Part shown: piece after piece, positions 1-7,466 of the stretch
Position numbering within the stretch: position 1 is the stretch's first letter
Layout of the letters: every line of letters starts with the position of its first letter
From: a virus
DNA length: 31,547 nt
Virus record (IMG/VR): IMGVR_UViG_3300023223_000072
Location: 1-31,547 of that record
Reading direction: 5' to 3' (one strand)
The notes under the pieces: generated by a model
Database searches by the model: none
Told to the model about the DNA's origin: nothing
Seen by the model: the letters and a program-made list of their open reading frames with translations, nothing else
Program-made: the position numbers and the translations under genes

Positions 1-298
1 GTTGGCGCTGAATATCTTCTTCGTAATACTTCTGCTCAATTTGCATTAAGTATAAAGTATCGCCACCACCAGCAGGGACTGTTACATGCTCTCCGCGCTC
101 GTCTGTGACCTTATCCCACCATGCAGATTCCATCTGCTCAATAACACCAGGGCGATCAACTTGCCAATATTGCTGAAAACCTTCTTTTTTGAACTTATCA
201 GGTACGTGTAATTTATTACCGGCACTCATTGGAATGCGTGCAGGTCGTTGTTTATTCTGGTGAGCGTTGTCGACTCTGTTATTTTTTTGATTACTCAT
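1..298 (-). CDS. Unrecognised protein downstream of scaffold, truncated at window edge
   Basis: The frame starts at ATG 298-296 and stays open to the window edge (99 codons). Its start overlaps the scaffold stop as TAATG, so the two are translationally coupled. The visible part is hydrophilic, begins MSNQKNNR, and has a basic, Asn/Gln-rich N-terminus followed by a segment with WYQ-like aromatic spacing (QQYWQVDRPG) and ESAWWDKV. I do not recognise the family. In head operons the gene after scaffold is usually the major capsid protein, but the N-terminus does not look like a coat protein I know; a small head-associated protein preceding the coat gene is equally possible. The C-terminus lies outside the window. 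Confidence 0.75.
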   Translation of the reverse strand, partial: MSNQKNNRVDNAHQNKQRPARIPMSAGNKLHVPDKFKKEGFQQYWQVDRPGVIEQMESAWWDKVTDERGEHVTVPAGGGDTLYLMQIEQKYYEEDIQRQ

Positions 299-1131
299 TA
301 TGCTGCCCTCGTATCTTTAACGGCTTTAAGATATGCCGCTTCTGTTTTAAACATGGCTTGACCAAACTGCGCCCAATCGTTTTTTTCTGATTGAGTTAGA
401 TCGCCCATCGTTAACGCTTTACTGCCTCTTTTGCCGCGCTTAGCCGGTGTTTCATTTGTGTTTTGCTGGTTGCGTCGAGGGTTATCGTTGTTAACTGCAT
501 ATAGCTTACCCATTCTTTCATCAACATGGGCAAGAGCTTGAGCGTTTGAAGCTGCAGGGTTTTTATTTATAAACTGATTCCAAATACCTTGAGCTACCGG
601 TGTTCTTTCGTCGGCCTTGTCGTTAATCCACGGGTTTTTTAACTCCCACGCTGCAACGTCTGGATCGGTTGGGGCTGCTGTCGTAGTTTCTTCCGAATCT
701 TCGCCCTCTAACTCTGTCTTTTTATCTTTAGCATCTTTATACGCGTCGGTGTCAGATGTTCTTACAGCGTTTAACATCTCATCTTCTAAGTCTGATATTT
801 CTTTAAGCCTTCGCGCCTCGTGTAATTTGTTGGTATTATTTAAACGTTGATCAAAGTCGGTTTTTTGACTATCAATCTGTTCTTGTAGACCTTTAATGGT
901 TTCTAAGAACTTACCATCTCTGACGTACTCCTTTGCGCTTTTCCAATTATCCTCTGGACCTTCGAAATCATCTTTCGGACGCCACCCTTGATCAAAAGCT
1001 TTTTGCTCAGTATCAGATAGTTGCAGTTCCTCGCCTGCGTCTTTCTGATTATCTTCTTGATTTTCAGCATCAGCTAACGCCTGCAAATCAATAGGTTCTT
1101 CTTTAATGGTTTCTTCTGCTTCGATACCCAT
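298..1131 (-). CDS. Head scaffolding protein
   Basis: Scaffold proteins guide coat assembly inside the procapsid and then leave. This 277-aa protein fits: it is very acidic and helical, with a charged N-terminus, the phage scaffold signature DQGWRPKDDFEGPEDNW near residues 47-63, a central coiled-coil stretch (about 75-140) and a basic segment (AKRGKRGSK, about 230-238) before a short helical C-terminus that would be the coat-binding end. It follows portal and the GroES-like gene and precedes the expected capsid region, the usual place. The start is ATG 1131, just after the previous stop. The signature is family knowledge from podovirus and siphovirus head operons; the exact scaffold family is inferred from composition and position. 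Confidence 0.75.
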   Translation of the reverse strand: MGIEAEETIKEEPIDLQALADAENQEDNQKDAGEELQLSDTEQKAFDQGWRPKDDFEGPEDNWKSAKEYVRDGKFLETIKGLQEQIDSQKTDFDQRLNNTNKLHEARRLKEISDLEDEMLNAVRTSDTDAYKDAKDKKTELEGEDSEETTTAAPTDPDVAAWELKNPWINDKADERTPVAQGIWNQFINKNPAASNAQALAHVDERMGKLYAVNNDNPRRNQQNTNETPAKRGKRGSKALTMGDLTQSEKNDWAQFGQAMFKTEAAYLKAVKDTRAA

Positions 1132-1500
1132 TTATTTATCCTCTTTTACTAGTTGGTTAACAATTTCTTTGTCAAGTACGCCGATAATGTCACTGTCTGA
1201 CACATAGCGCAGGTTTTTATACTTACTATCGTATTCATGTACAGAACTAAACTTACCGTCATACCGACCGCTTAGCTCTACGGTATCACCAACAGCAACG
1301 CCCCAATCTTTAGGGCCTTCACAATCAGCAAAGCCTCGATAGCATGTAGGGCCAAATGCGAGTATTTTCGCTAAGTCTCGGCCTTTACGCTCTCGTTCGG
1401 TTTCTTTTTCAGTGGTTAATATGATGCCGCCAGTAGATTTAAAGTCGACGGGTACTATTTCAATAAGGACGTGATGCCCTAATGGCTTAACTGGTATCAT
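1132..1500 (-). CDS. GroES-like co-chaperonin (phage-encoded)
   Basis: GroES caps the GroEL folding chamber in the cytoplasm. This 122-aa protein aligns by eye over the whole GroES fold: N-terminal strand VKPLGHHVLIEI (compare IRPLHDRVIVKR), a mobile loop KSTGGIILT at residues 21-29 carrying the hydrophobic GroEL-binding triplet I-I-L, ILAFGP (compare VLAVGN), VGDTVELSGRYDG (compare VGDIVIFNDGYG) and a C-terminal strand RYVSDSDIIGVL (compare IMSESDILAIV). It is about 25 residues longer than GroES, mostly around the roof/turn region (residues 50-70). The start overlaps the preceding stop as ATGA. Sitting between portal and scaffold, it most likely helps host GroEL fold the coat protein, as T4 gp31 does. 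T4 gp31 differs in sequence; this one is closer to bacterial GroES. Confidence 0.85.
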   Translation of the reverse strand: MIPVKPLGHHVLIEIVPVDFKSTGGIILTTEKETERERKGRDLAKILAFGPTCYRGFADCEGPKDWGVAVGDTVELSGRYDGKFSSVHEYDSKYKNLRYVSDSDIIGVLDKEIVNQLVKEDK

Positions 1501-1721
1501 TCTGCAGTCTCCTCTAAGACTTCGTATGCTTCTTTCAATAAACTAACGCCTTCTATAACGCCTTCGTTTCTTGCTGCCTGCATAGCTGTTTGATCGCAAG
1601 TGTCTCTTACAACCGACTCTTCTTTTAACAATAAAATTTGCTCGTATACTTCTTTAAATATTTGTCTTGTTACAGGGTGGCTATTCCAATCCTGCAGGTC
1701 CTGCTTGGTTAGTGCTGACAT
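1497..1721 (-). CDS. Small helical protein between portal and co-chaperonin
   Basis: The product is 74 aa, acidic and almost all helical, with the motif DWNSHPVTRQIFKEV at residues 11-25. Small proteins with a W..HPVT core are common just downstream of portal genes in phages, with no known function that I can name. The start ATG 1721 has a ribosome site AGGA eight bases upstream and lies 41 bases inside the end of the portal frame; the stop overlaps the next start as ATGA. I infer a head-assembly accessory role from position only. Confidence 0.7.
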   Translation of the reverse strand: MSALTKQDLQDWNSHPVTRQIFKEVYEQILLLKEESVVRDTCDQTAMQAARNEGVIEGVSLLKEAYEVLEETAE

Positions 1722-3858
1722 TTGTTAATTCCTGTATCTCAGGTTGTTGTAATTGCTGCAAATCTTGCTCGTTTTGCAACTCTTGGCTATCCAAATCTAA
1801 CGACGCTGTGTAGGTAGATATTGAATTATTTAACTCCTCAGTCTCGGCTTTTTCCAAGTTAAGGATTGTTGCGGAGTCATTCTTTTTGACCTCGCTTTCT
1901 TCTTTGTCTAACTTACTGGCTGTTTCAGCTTCTTTTCTAGCTTCTTCGCGCTCTAGTGCGTCGGCTTGTGCTGCTGCAAGTAAGTCTAACCTTTCTGCTT
2001 CACCGCTAATTAACTCGGCTAAGTCTGGATTTTCAGACAGTAAACGCTGTAGTATTTGCTGTGGCTCTTCTTCTGGGAATATTTTATCAATGTTCTGAGT
2101 GCCAATAGCTTCATAAAAGTTTTTAACTATCTCTCTAGCATTACCGCCAGTTTCAGCAACTAAACCAACTTGGCTAAGTTCTGCTTGTGCTTGCTGAATA
2201 CGTTGTATTTTACTGGAAATTTCAGGGTTAGCAATAGGAACAATATTCATACTCTTGACGTTAAAGTCAGATTCAAAGTTAGCTTCTTGATCGTCTAATA
2301 CTTCTTTGTACTCTTCAGGGTCCAAGAATTTAGAATTCAATACAAATAGCTTGCTGAACTCTGAAGACATAGCGCGATAAATACGTAATATAACAGCGCC
2401 TGCTGATTGCTGTTGCTCTTGAACTAATGCCAATGTAGTAGTGGCTGGAGCGTTTGCACCTAGGGCTTGTGATAAGTCCGCACTTGCTGATAACTCTTGA
2501 ATTGAGCTAATCGTAAACTGCATCAAACTAAACAGCGTAGGGCTTGGCTCTTTAACCGGTAAAGGCACAACACCATTACGCAAGTCGATTGCTGCAATAC
2601 CTGTTTGCTTCCACTCGCCAGGCTTAAACGATGAATTACCCATCTTACGACGGAAGCCTTTAGCTAACCAACCGCTTTGTCTATTTGATAACGTACCAGC
2701 GTCATGTAATTGGTTTACAGTAGTGTTAACTGAATTCGTTAGCGCTCCTAGTATGTAACCATAACCGATATCTAAGAAGCCGCCTTCAGGGTCGTGCAGG
2801 AAACCGTATTTAGTAATAGTTTCAACGTCTTTGATCCTAACAACTTCACGCTCACCATCAGTAGGCGCTAATCCGTCAACAGTCATTAAGCTAGATAGTT
2901 TCGCTGCTCGACCGTTCTTTTCGTCTTTAACTAATACGTCAGAAGGTTCAAACCTTGCCATAATTCTAACAACTTTCTGTGAACTTTTAGACACAACGAA
3001 AGTATAAGGCTCTTCATAGCCATCACCGTCCAGATCAAAAAAGCCTTGCTGTTCAATAAAGTCTGTAAACTTATCTGCTTCGGCTTGGCTGTCATCACTT
3101 TCGCTTTCTTCTGGCACATCTTCATCAATCCATAACCCTTGATTTTGACGCTCAACAACTTCGTTTTTAGCAAGCCTGAATTCTTCTGAAAATCTGCGCA
3201 TTCTCACTATGCTATCAATATCATTACTGACAACAAAGTTAGGAAATAAAACTAGGTTTGATACTGGACGGCCTAAACGGTGATCGAAGAATGTTTTCTT
3301 AAATCCGCACCCGTCATAAGGAAGTTTATATAAAAGCTTTTCATGCTCGTCACGCCACTCTTTCATCTCAACGTTTAATTGAAAGTTAGAGTATTCTGCA
3401 ACACGTTCGGCTTGCTTGGCTTTCTCACCGTCTACGTCTTTACCGATAACGGCAGTTTTAACAATATCTTCTTGGCGTAATAATTCGGTAGATGCTCGGT
3501 CACTGAATTTAAGCGCTGCTTGCATAAGTGCAGGAGATTTAAAGTTGCTAGCGCCGTCCCATGGGGTAGATTTAGAGTTAGCTTCTTGCTTGACTAGCTT
3601 TAACCCTAGCTCAACAAACTCTTCCCATCCTTCCATTGATAACTTGTCAGCGTCAAAACCGTTGATGACATTAGCGCCAATCTCGGCTAGCACTTCTTCA
3701 TCAAACATGTCAGCAATATTAGGCTTAGGAATAAAAGTGGCTCGCTCGCCTTCTTCGGTATCGGTAACTATAACATCGAAAAAGCTAGCTAATAGCTCAA
3801 CTCCTTCAAGTTCAGTTTCTTCGTTTTCTTCTGCTAGTCTAACTATTGCTTCAGCCAT
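1681..3858 (-). CDS. Portal protein, P22-like
   Basis: The portal forms the dodecameric ring at one head vertex through which DNA enters and leaves. At 725 aa it matches the size of P22-like portals. Visible marks are an acidic N-terminal region, PWDGASNFKSP near residue 99, a calcium-loop-like DLDGDGYEEP at residues 275-284 that recurs in this portal family, GYGYILGALTNSVNTTVNQ near 365 (the central helix/wing region), and a long C-terminal coiled, Gln/Glu-rich barrel-like tail from about 590 on. It starts two bases after the large terminase stop. The Asp-rich loop suggests metal binding, but that is inference. The C-terminal 40 bases are shared with the next gene in another frame. Confidence 0.88.
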   Translation of the reverse strand: MAEAIVRLAEENEETELEGVELLASFFDVIVTDTEEGERATFIPKPNIADMFDEEVLAEIGANVINGFDADKLSMEGWEEFVELGLKLVKQEANSKSTPWDGASNFKSPALMQAALKFSDRASTELLRQEDIVKTAVIGKDVDGEKAKQAERVAEYSNFQLNVEMKEWRDEHEKLLYKLPYDGCGFKKTFFDHRLGRPVSNLVLFPNFVVSNDIDSIVRMRRFSEEFRLAKNEVVERQNQGLWIDEDVPEESESDDSQAEADKFTDFIEQQGFFDLDGDGYEEPYTFVVSKSSQKVVRIMARFEPSDVLVKDEKNGRAAKLSSLMTVDGLAPTDGEREVVRIKDVETITKYGFLHDPEGGFLDIGYGYILGALTNSVNTTVNQLHDAGTLSNRQSGWLAKGFRRKMGNSSFKPGEWKQTGIAAIDLRNGVVPLPVKEPSPTLFSLMQFTISSIQELSASADLSQALGANAPATTTLALVQEQQQSAGAVILRIYRAMSSEFSKLFVLNSKFLDPEEYKEVLDDQEANFESDFNVKSMNIVPIANPEISSKIQRIQQAQAELSQVGLVAETGGNAREIVKNFYEAIGTQNIDKIFPEEEPQQILQRLLSENPDLAELISGEAERLDLLAAAQADALEREEARKEAETASKLDKEESEVKKNDSATILNLEKAETEELNNSISTYTASLDLDSQELQNEQDLQQLQQPEIQELTNVSTNQAGPAGLE

Positions 3859-3859
3859 T

Positions 3860-5491
3860 TTAGTATCCCATCACACCGACTTCATTAAAGTCATCATATT
3901 CGTCGAATTCTTCTTCTGATTCTAACACATAACCACCCGCAAACCCTAAAGCCATGTATTGCTCTGCGTCTGCAGGATGTGAGTATTTATTTTTATCGGG
4001 CTTGTCTTTAAATCTTGCCTCGCCAGATACTTGCATCCGTTTATATTGATATCCGCCTATCTTACCTTTGCGAATCATAGGACATTTACGGCTTACTAGG
4101 TATCCAGGCTCACCGTCAACGAGTTTAATTATGTAAGAGTTAACAGCGTCTATTCGTTTGGTTGGGTCGTTTGTTGGCGCTGGTTCAGTCTCAAAGCCCA
4201 TGTTAAGCGGCTGAATGATATCACCGTCCATATTGTCCTCTACATAATCATCGTTAAGGATACCCATAGCGCTTTTAGCTTCAGCCTCACCTCGACCTTT
4301 ACCGGCAGGATCTATATAACTAAATGCTACCTCAATACCGTAAAAGTTTCTTTGTAAGAATGGCTTAACGATATCACGAGCAAACTGCCTAACGCCCATG
4401 TCTTCACTAACCAGTTCAGCGATAACACGTAATTGACCGCGCTTAGTCTGTTGACCAATAATACATGAAGGAGTTAGCCCACCATCCCAGCCTAGACCTA
4501 TCGGTAAATCTTCAAGTACACCTAAAGCCTTTTCAGGGCAATGTATTCTATCGTTATATTGTGGATAGACAGGCTTGCCGTCTTTGATAGTGCCATAGTT
4601 ACCCATTACCATAACGTTAATATGATCTTCAGTATTACCGGCTAACATGTCTCTGTAATATTTATAACCACCAGGTAAGAACTTAATATTCTCGGCCTTT
4701 GGATTGTCAATATATTGACCACTAACAATTGTAAAAGGTGATGGTCCACGAAAGAAATCAAATATTTCTGATACTGCTCGTTTCGCTTCACTGCTTTGAT
4801 TTGACTTTAAACATCCATCTTCGGCTAGTTGATACCACCAGTGATCATCTTCTGGGGGGTTAGTATCCATCAATAACGATTTGCGCGTACAAGGTTTATA
4901 TCTTGGCGTTTTGTCGTCATTAAATAAAACGTTGCCGTCTTTGTCTAGTTCTTTTGGTGCGTCATAGGTTAGCTTACCGTTTTTATCGTAAATATCAGTG
5001 TAACCGTCAATCTGTGAAGGGTATCGGCCTATTCTTTCTCGTGAGCCTTTAACAACTGCGTAAGGCAGCTCCTTAGACTCGTTCATAAATACGCCAGTAA
5101 CTTCTAATGATAAAAGCTTCTTAACGTCGTCAGGTCTATCTAGTGCAAGGAATATAAACTTAGCTTCTACACTTGTTCCATCTGATAAAGGGTAGCGCAT
5201 ATCTCCGCGCATTGGCTTTAAAGTGATGCCGCAAACGTCTTCAGGTATCCATTGCTTAAAGGTTGCTAAGGTTGTGGTTTCTAGCATGTCGTAGGTGTTA
5301 CGAACGATAGCCCACTTGGTTTTTCGTATGCCGTTACAGTTTGGCTCTTGTAATACTGACAGCCTGTGCATTTCATTTATACATGTGACTGACTTACCGT
5401 TTCCGACCGGACCTAAAAAACCCCTAACAATTTTATCAGAGGCGTGAAATCTTGCGCCGGTTGGTGACGCTATATAATTAATTGTTGGCAT
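3860..5491 (-). CDS. Terminase large subunit
   Basis: TerL is the ATP-driven motor and nuclease that packages DNA through the portal. The 543-aa protein has a Walker A loop GPVGNGKS at residues 27-34, a Walker-B-like VTGVFMNESKEL with acidic E for catalysis, and a C-terminal RNase-H-fold nuclease with an early Asp in GLGWDGGLTP and a later Asp in SYIDPAGKGRGEAEAKS. This layout is typical of podovirus TerL proteins. Portal follows after two bases and the small terminase lies upstream, separated only by a 45-aa gene. The start is ATG 5491, 14 bases inside that small gene. Confidence 0.93.
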   Translation of the reverse strand: MPTINYIASPTGARFHASDKIVRGFLGPVGNGKSVTCINEMHRLSVLQEPNCNGIRKTKWAIVRNTYDMLETTTLATFKQWIPEDVCGITLKPMRGDMRYPLSDGTSVEAKFIFLALDRPDDVKKLLSLEVTGVFMNESKELPYAVVKGSRERIGRYPSQIDGYTDIYDKNGKLTYDAPKELDKDGNVLFNDDKTPRYKPCTRKSLLMDTNPPEDDHWWYQLAEDGCLKSNQSSEAKRAVSEIFDFFRGPSPFTIVSGQYIDNPKAENIKFLPGGYKYYRDMLAGNTEDHINVMVMGNYGTIKDGKPVYPQYNDRIHCPEKALGVLEDLPIGLGWDGGLTPSCIIGQQTKRGQLRVIAELVSEDMGVRQFARDIVKPFLQRNFYGIEVAFSYIDPAGKGRGEAEAKSAMGILNDDYVEDNMDGDIIQPLNMGFETEPAPTNDPTKRIDAVNSYIIKLVDGEPGYLVSRKCPMIRKGKIGGYQYKRMQVSGEARFKDKPDKNKYSHPADAEQYMALGFAGGYVLESEEEFDEYDDFNEVGVMGY

Positions 5492-5615
5492 TTAAAATCT
5501 CGTCAATTACTTTTTTTGCACCCCAGCCAAAGTAAAAGGAATAGAATAAAATTATATTGTCAGGCTCTTGGGTTAGATTGCCATCGCTACTAAACTTAAT
5601 ACGTGGTTTATTCAT
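5478..5615 (-). CDS. 45-aa protein between the terminase subunits
   Basis: This short frame runs from ATG 5615 to TAA 5480-5478 and overlaps the large terminase start by 14 bases. The product begins MNKPRIKFSSDG, has an aromatic/hydrophobic middle (NIILFYSFYFGWGAKK) and ends in a helix. The frame fills what would otherwise be a 200-base hole in an operon with almost no gaps, and overlapping stop/start spacing fits the neighbours. A ribosome site is weak (GTGA about 11 bases upstream). I do not recognise it; a terminase accessory role is only positional inference. Confidence 0.55.
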   Translation of the reverse strand: MNKPRIKFSSDGNLTQEPDNIILFYSFYFGWGAKKVIDEILNANN

Positions 5616-5691
5616 AGTTTTATTCACTTTTAGAGTATATCTGCGTGTATTTTCTTACTTTGCGATTGTTTTATTCAGCAAATGAGATTAT

Positions 5692-6144
5692 TTATTCAGT
5701 TTTGTCGCCAAAAGCCATATTAAATACCACACCTTCAGGCGCAGTAATCTCTTGTTGAATCTTATCACCGTATTTTTTAGGTTTTAACTTAGATGCGAGC
5801 CACTTACGAGTATCAACCCTTAATCGACTGCGTTGGACTGAATCGCCGTTCTGCCTATAACCCTCTGAATCGCCGTTAGCTTCCATCCAATCGTTATTAC
5901 CATTGTCGGCTATATCAAGCATTTCATCGGTTAAAGCGTCGGCTGATTCGTTCTTAGCCTTTACGTATTGGTCGTTAAACTCTTCGTTGGTTCTTAACCA
6001 TTTAAAGACTGTTGCTTTGTTTGGCATGCTGTCTGGCTTACATACTGTGCGCATTGATAAACCGTCTGCAAGTTGTGAGCAGATATCATCTGCAAGCTCT
6101 TGAGTGTAATCTGTGGGTCTGCCACCTTTGTTTTTAGTCATCAC
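5692..6144 (-). CDS. Terminase small subunit, Sf6-like
   Basis: The small terminase recognises the packaging site and stimulates TerL. The 150-aa protein has the Sf6-type plan: basic N-terminus with GGRPTDYTQELADDIC, an HTH (SMRTVCK...NKATVFKWL, about 30-51), an acidic oligomerisation segment (ADALTDEMLDIADNG, about 69-83) and the conserved end RSRLRVDTRKWLASKLKPKKYGDK (written here in parts: RSRLRVDTRK, WLASKLKPKKYGDK). Two starts are possible, GTG 6144 or ATG 6141; GTG 6144 overlaps the previous stop as GTGA. The insertion around NDWMEANGDSEG between the acidic helix and the conserved end is longer than in many relatives. Confidence 0.88.
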   Translation of the reverse strand: MMTKNKGGRPTDYTQELADDICSQLADGLSMRTVCKPDSMPNKATVFKWLRTNEEFNDQYVKAKNESADALTDEMLDIADNGNNDWMEANGDSEGYRQNGDSVQRSRLRVDTRKWLASKLKPKKYGDKIQQEITAPEGVVFNMAFGDKTE

Positions 6145-6326
6145 TTACATCCATATAAAGAATTAAAATATCTTAATACAGATGTGATGTCACAAGGCTG
6201 TGTGTGTGTTTGTGTGTCATATGATTGAATAGCTAATGAAATCAATTGAATCAACTCTACTGTTGGCTCCATGCTTTCTGCTATATCAAATGTGAATTGC
6301 TTTGTTCTGACCTTTGCTTCAGTCAT
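6141..6326 (-). CDS. Unrecognised 61-aa protein
   Basis: The product is 61 aa with no clear domain. Residues 36-44 (DTQTHTQPC) are encoded by an imperfect GT/AC microsatellite at 6199-6217, so this linker may vary in length between relatives. The ribosome site is good (GAGAGGG seven bases before ATG 6326), and the stop overlaps the small-terminase start. It is part of the head operon that begins at 6688. Confidence 0.6.
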   Translation of the reverse strand: MTEAKVRTKQFTFDIAESMEPTVELIQLISLAIQSYDTQTHTQPCDITSVLRYFNSLYGCK

Positions 6327-6342
6327 TAATTAACCCTCTCAG

Positions 6343-6528
6343 TTAACGGTTTGCTATTGCCGGACTTCTACCGGTTGTATTGTCTAAATATCTACCACAT
6401 GATAGCATTTTATTACTATTTCCGCCACACGCCTTACACTCTAGCGTTTCGATGTCATCATTTACTAATCGTTCTTGTATTGCATTGCACTCGTTATCTG
6501 TGCATTTAAAGTTACGAAGCTTTCTCAT
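6343..6528 (-). CDS. Small zinc-ribbon protein
   Basis: The 61-aa product has two cysteine pairs, CTDNEC at about 9-14 and CKAC at about 31-34, spaced as a zinc ribbon, then CGRYLDNTTG. Small zinc-ribbon proteins of this sort often accompany terminase genes in phages; no precise function is known to me. The start ATG 6528 lies within the end of the 52-aa membrane gene and has GAGG nine bases upstream. DNA or protein binding is inferred. Confidence 0.7.
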   Translation of the reverse strand: MRKLRNFKCTDNECNAIQERLVNDDIETLECKACGGNSNKMLSCGRYLDNTTGRSPAIANR

Positions 6529-6529
6529 G

Positions 6530-6688
6530 CTACAGCCTCACTATTGTAATTATAACCAGCGTAGGCATTGATAAAGGGGCGAGTATAAACAGCTTAAAGA
6601 AGTCCTTTGTATCTTCAGAGAATCTAAGCGCTGATATTCCCATCCATATAAGCATTATAAAATAACTAATTAGTATGTAAGCAAACAT
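6530..6688 (-). CDS. 52-aa membrane protein, first gene of the head operon
   Basis: The frame runs from ATG 6688 (ribosome site AAAGG seven bases upstream) to TAG 6532-6530. The product has two hydrophobic stretches: about residues 2-18 (FAYILISYFIMLIWMGI) and 33-50 (KLFILAPLSMPTLVIIT), joined by a charged loop with SEDTKDFFK, which looks like a helical hairpin in the inner membrane. It does not resemble a family I know. It is the first gene after the terminator at 6725-6747, so a promoter should lie in about 6690-6725, but I see no convincing one. Confidence 0.6.
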   Translation of the reverse strand: MFAYILISYFIMLIWMGISALRFSEDTKDFFKLFILAPLSMPTLVIITIVRL

Positions 6689-6724
6689 AAATTAACCTTT
6701 TCTTAATTAAATATAGTTTTGCAT

Positions 6725-6747
6725 AAAAAAGGAGTCTTCTGACTCCC
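6725..6747 (-). terminator. Rho-independent terminator (minus strand)
   Basis: On the minus strand a GGAGTC / GACTCC stem with a four-base AGAA loop is followed by six T residues. It ends transcripts from the appendage/lysis genes to the right and separates them from the head operon. Confidence 0.88.
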
Positions 6748-6807
6748 CTATTTCCGTCTAGGCTTTTTGTTTGATTTCTTCTTTGGTTTATTGTTATAAG
6801 TTAACAT
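6748..6807 (-). CDS. Basic 19-aa micropeptide
   Basis: The frame from ATG 6807 to TAG 6750-6748 encodes MLTYNNKPKKKSNKKPRRK: ten Lys/Arg in the last thirteen residues and no acid. Its start overlaps the stop of the 108-aa gene by seven bases, so coupling is possible, and its stop abuts the operon terminator. A tiny nucleic-acid- or membrane-binding peptide is possible, but a chance frame cannot be excluded. Confidence 0.4.
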   Translation of the reverse strand: MLTYNNKPKKKSNKKPRRK

Positions 6808-7127
6808 GCGTCTAGTACGGTAAATACAGCGTCTAAGCCGATAAACTTCTTAGGTGTTGCATCTTCGTATATTCCGCAAACAGTCCATTCACCGCTTTGA
6901 TCGAAGTCTGTAGCCTCTAAAGTAAATTGCATATATTCAGAAGCATTTAACGCACCTAAATCTGGATCAGTTACCGGTACTGCAGGAGCTGTTACTCTCG
7001 GTGAAGTAATCGTCGATGTCGTACTGTCTGGTTTTGTAAAGTTTAAAGTTAGCGTTGTGCTGCTGCTCATATCGAAGCCAGTCGCATATCTAAATAACTT
7101 GCCTACTTCACCCACTGCTATTGTCAT
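6801..7127 (-). CDS. Beta-rich virion protein, Ig-like
   Basis: The 108-aa product is a beta-sandwich type protein rich in Thr/Ser, with the pattern VGKLFRYATGFDMSS, LTLNFTKPD, EATDFDQSGEWTVCGIYED and a final LDAVFTV strand. Proteins with an opening strand, a KPD turn and an S/GEW strand occur in many phage tail-tip or appendage clusters. Ribosome site AAGGG lies seven bases before ATG 7127. It follows two other appendage-like genes in the same operon. Its place in the particle is inferred. Confidence 0.65.
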   Translation of the reverse strand: MTIAVGEVGKLFRYATGFDMSSSTTLTLNFTKPDSTTSTITSPRVTAPAVPVTDPDLGALNASEYMQFTLEATDFDQSGEWTVCGIYEDATPKKFIGLDAVFTVLDAC

Positions 7128-7139
7128 GTTATACCCTTA

Positions 7140-7466
7140 TTAATTTATTGGACCGTCAACGCCTGAGCCTGTTGCATTCATTAAACCTATAACACTTACA
7201 CCCGCTTCAGTAATAGTGCCTTTAACGCTTGAGCCGTCTTCTGTAATGGTTGCAAATAAACCTTTTCCGTCGCCCGTTATAGAGCCAAGTACAGCAAATG
7301 ACAATCCAGGCGTTATTACAGGGGCGTCTGCTAGTATTCCGCTATAAATATCGACTATCGTTTGTCTAGCTTGTTGGTCTATTACCCCGCTAGGTACAAC
7401 TAAAGATAAAGCTACAACACCAGCGCTTAACGCCGATGCTCTTTTAGATGCTGAATCAATAGCCAT
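7140..7466 (-). CDS. Phage virion protein with MAIDSASKRAS N-terminus
   Basis: The 108-aa product starts with MAIDSASKRASAL, a conserved opening seen in small phage structural proteins, then a hydrophobic stretch (SAGVVALSLVVPSG), QQARQTIVDIYSGI, and a Gly/Thr-rich C-terminal part with the repeating pattern T-x-x-G-x-S/G-V-x-G (ITEDGSSVKGTITEAGVSV). Its start overlaps the upstream stop as TAATG. It is probably a virion or tail-appendage component; exact function unknown. Confidence 0.65.
   Translation of the reverse strand: MAIDSASKRASALSAGVVALSLVVPSGVIDQQARQTIVDIYSGILADAPVITPGLSFAVLGSITGDGKGLFATITEDGSSVKGTITEAGVSVIGLMNATGSGVDGPIN

Noticed and set aside
3416-3919. Plus-strand open frame opposite the portal gene
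   Set aside because: Ser/Leu-rich product typical of the antisense of an acidic gene; no ribosome site or family, and it lies entirely over the portal and terminase ends.
6199-6217. GT microsatellite
   Set aside because: Real but short, and fully inside the coding sequence of a small gene; mentioned there.
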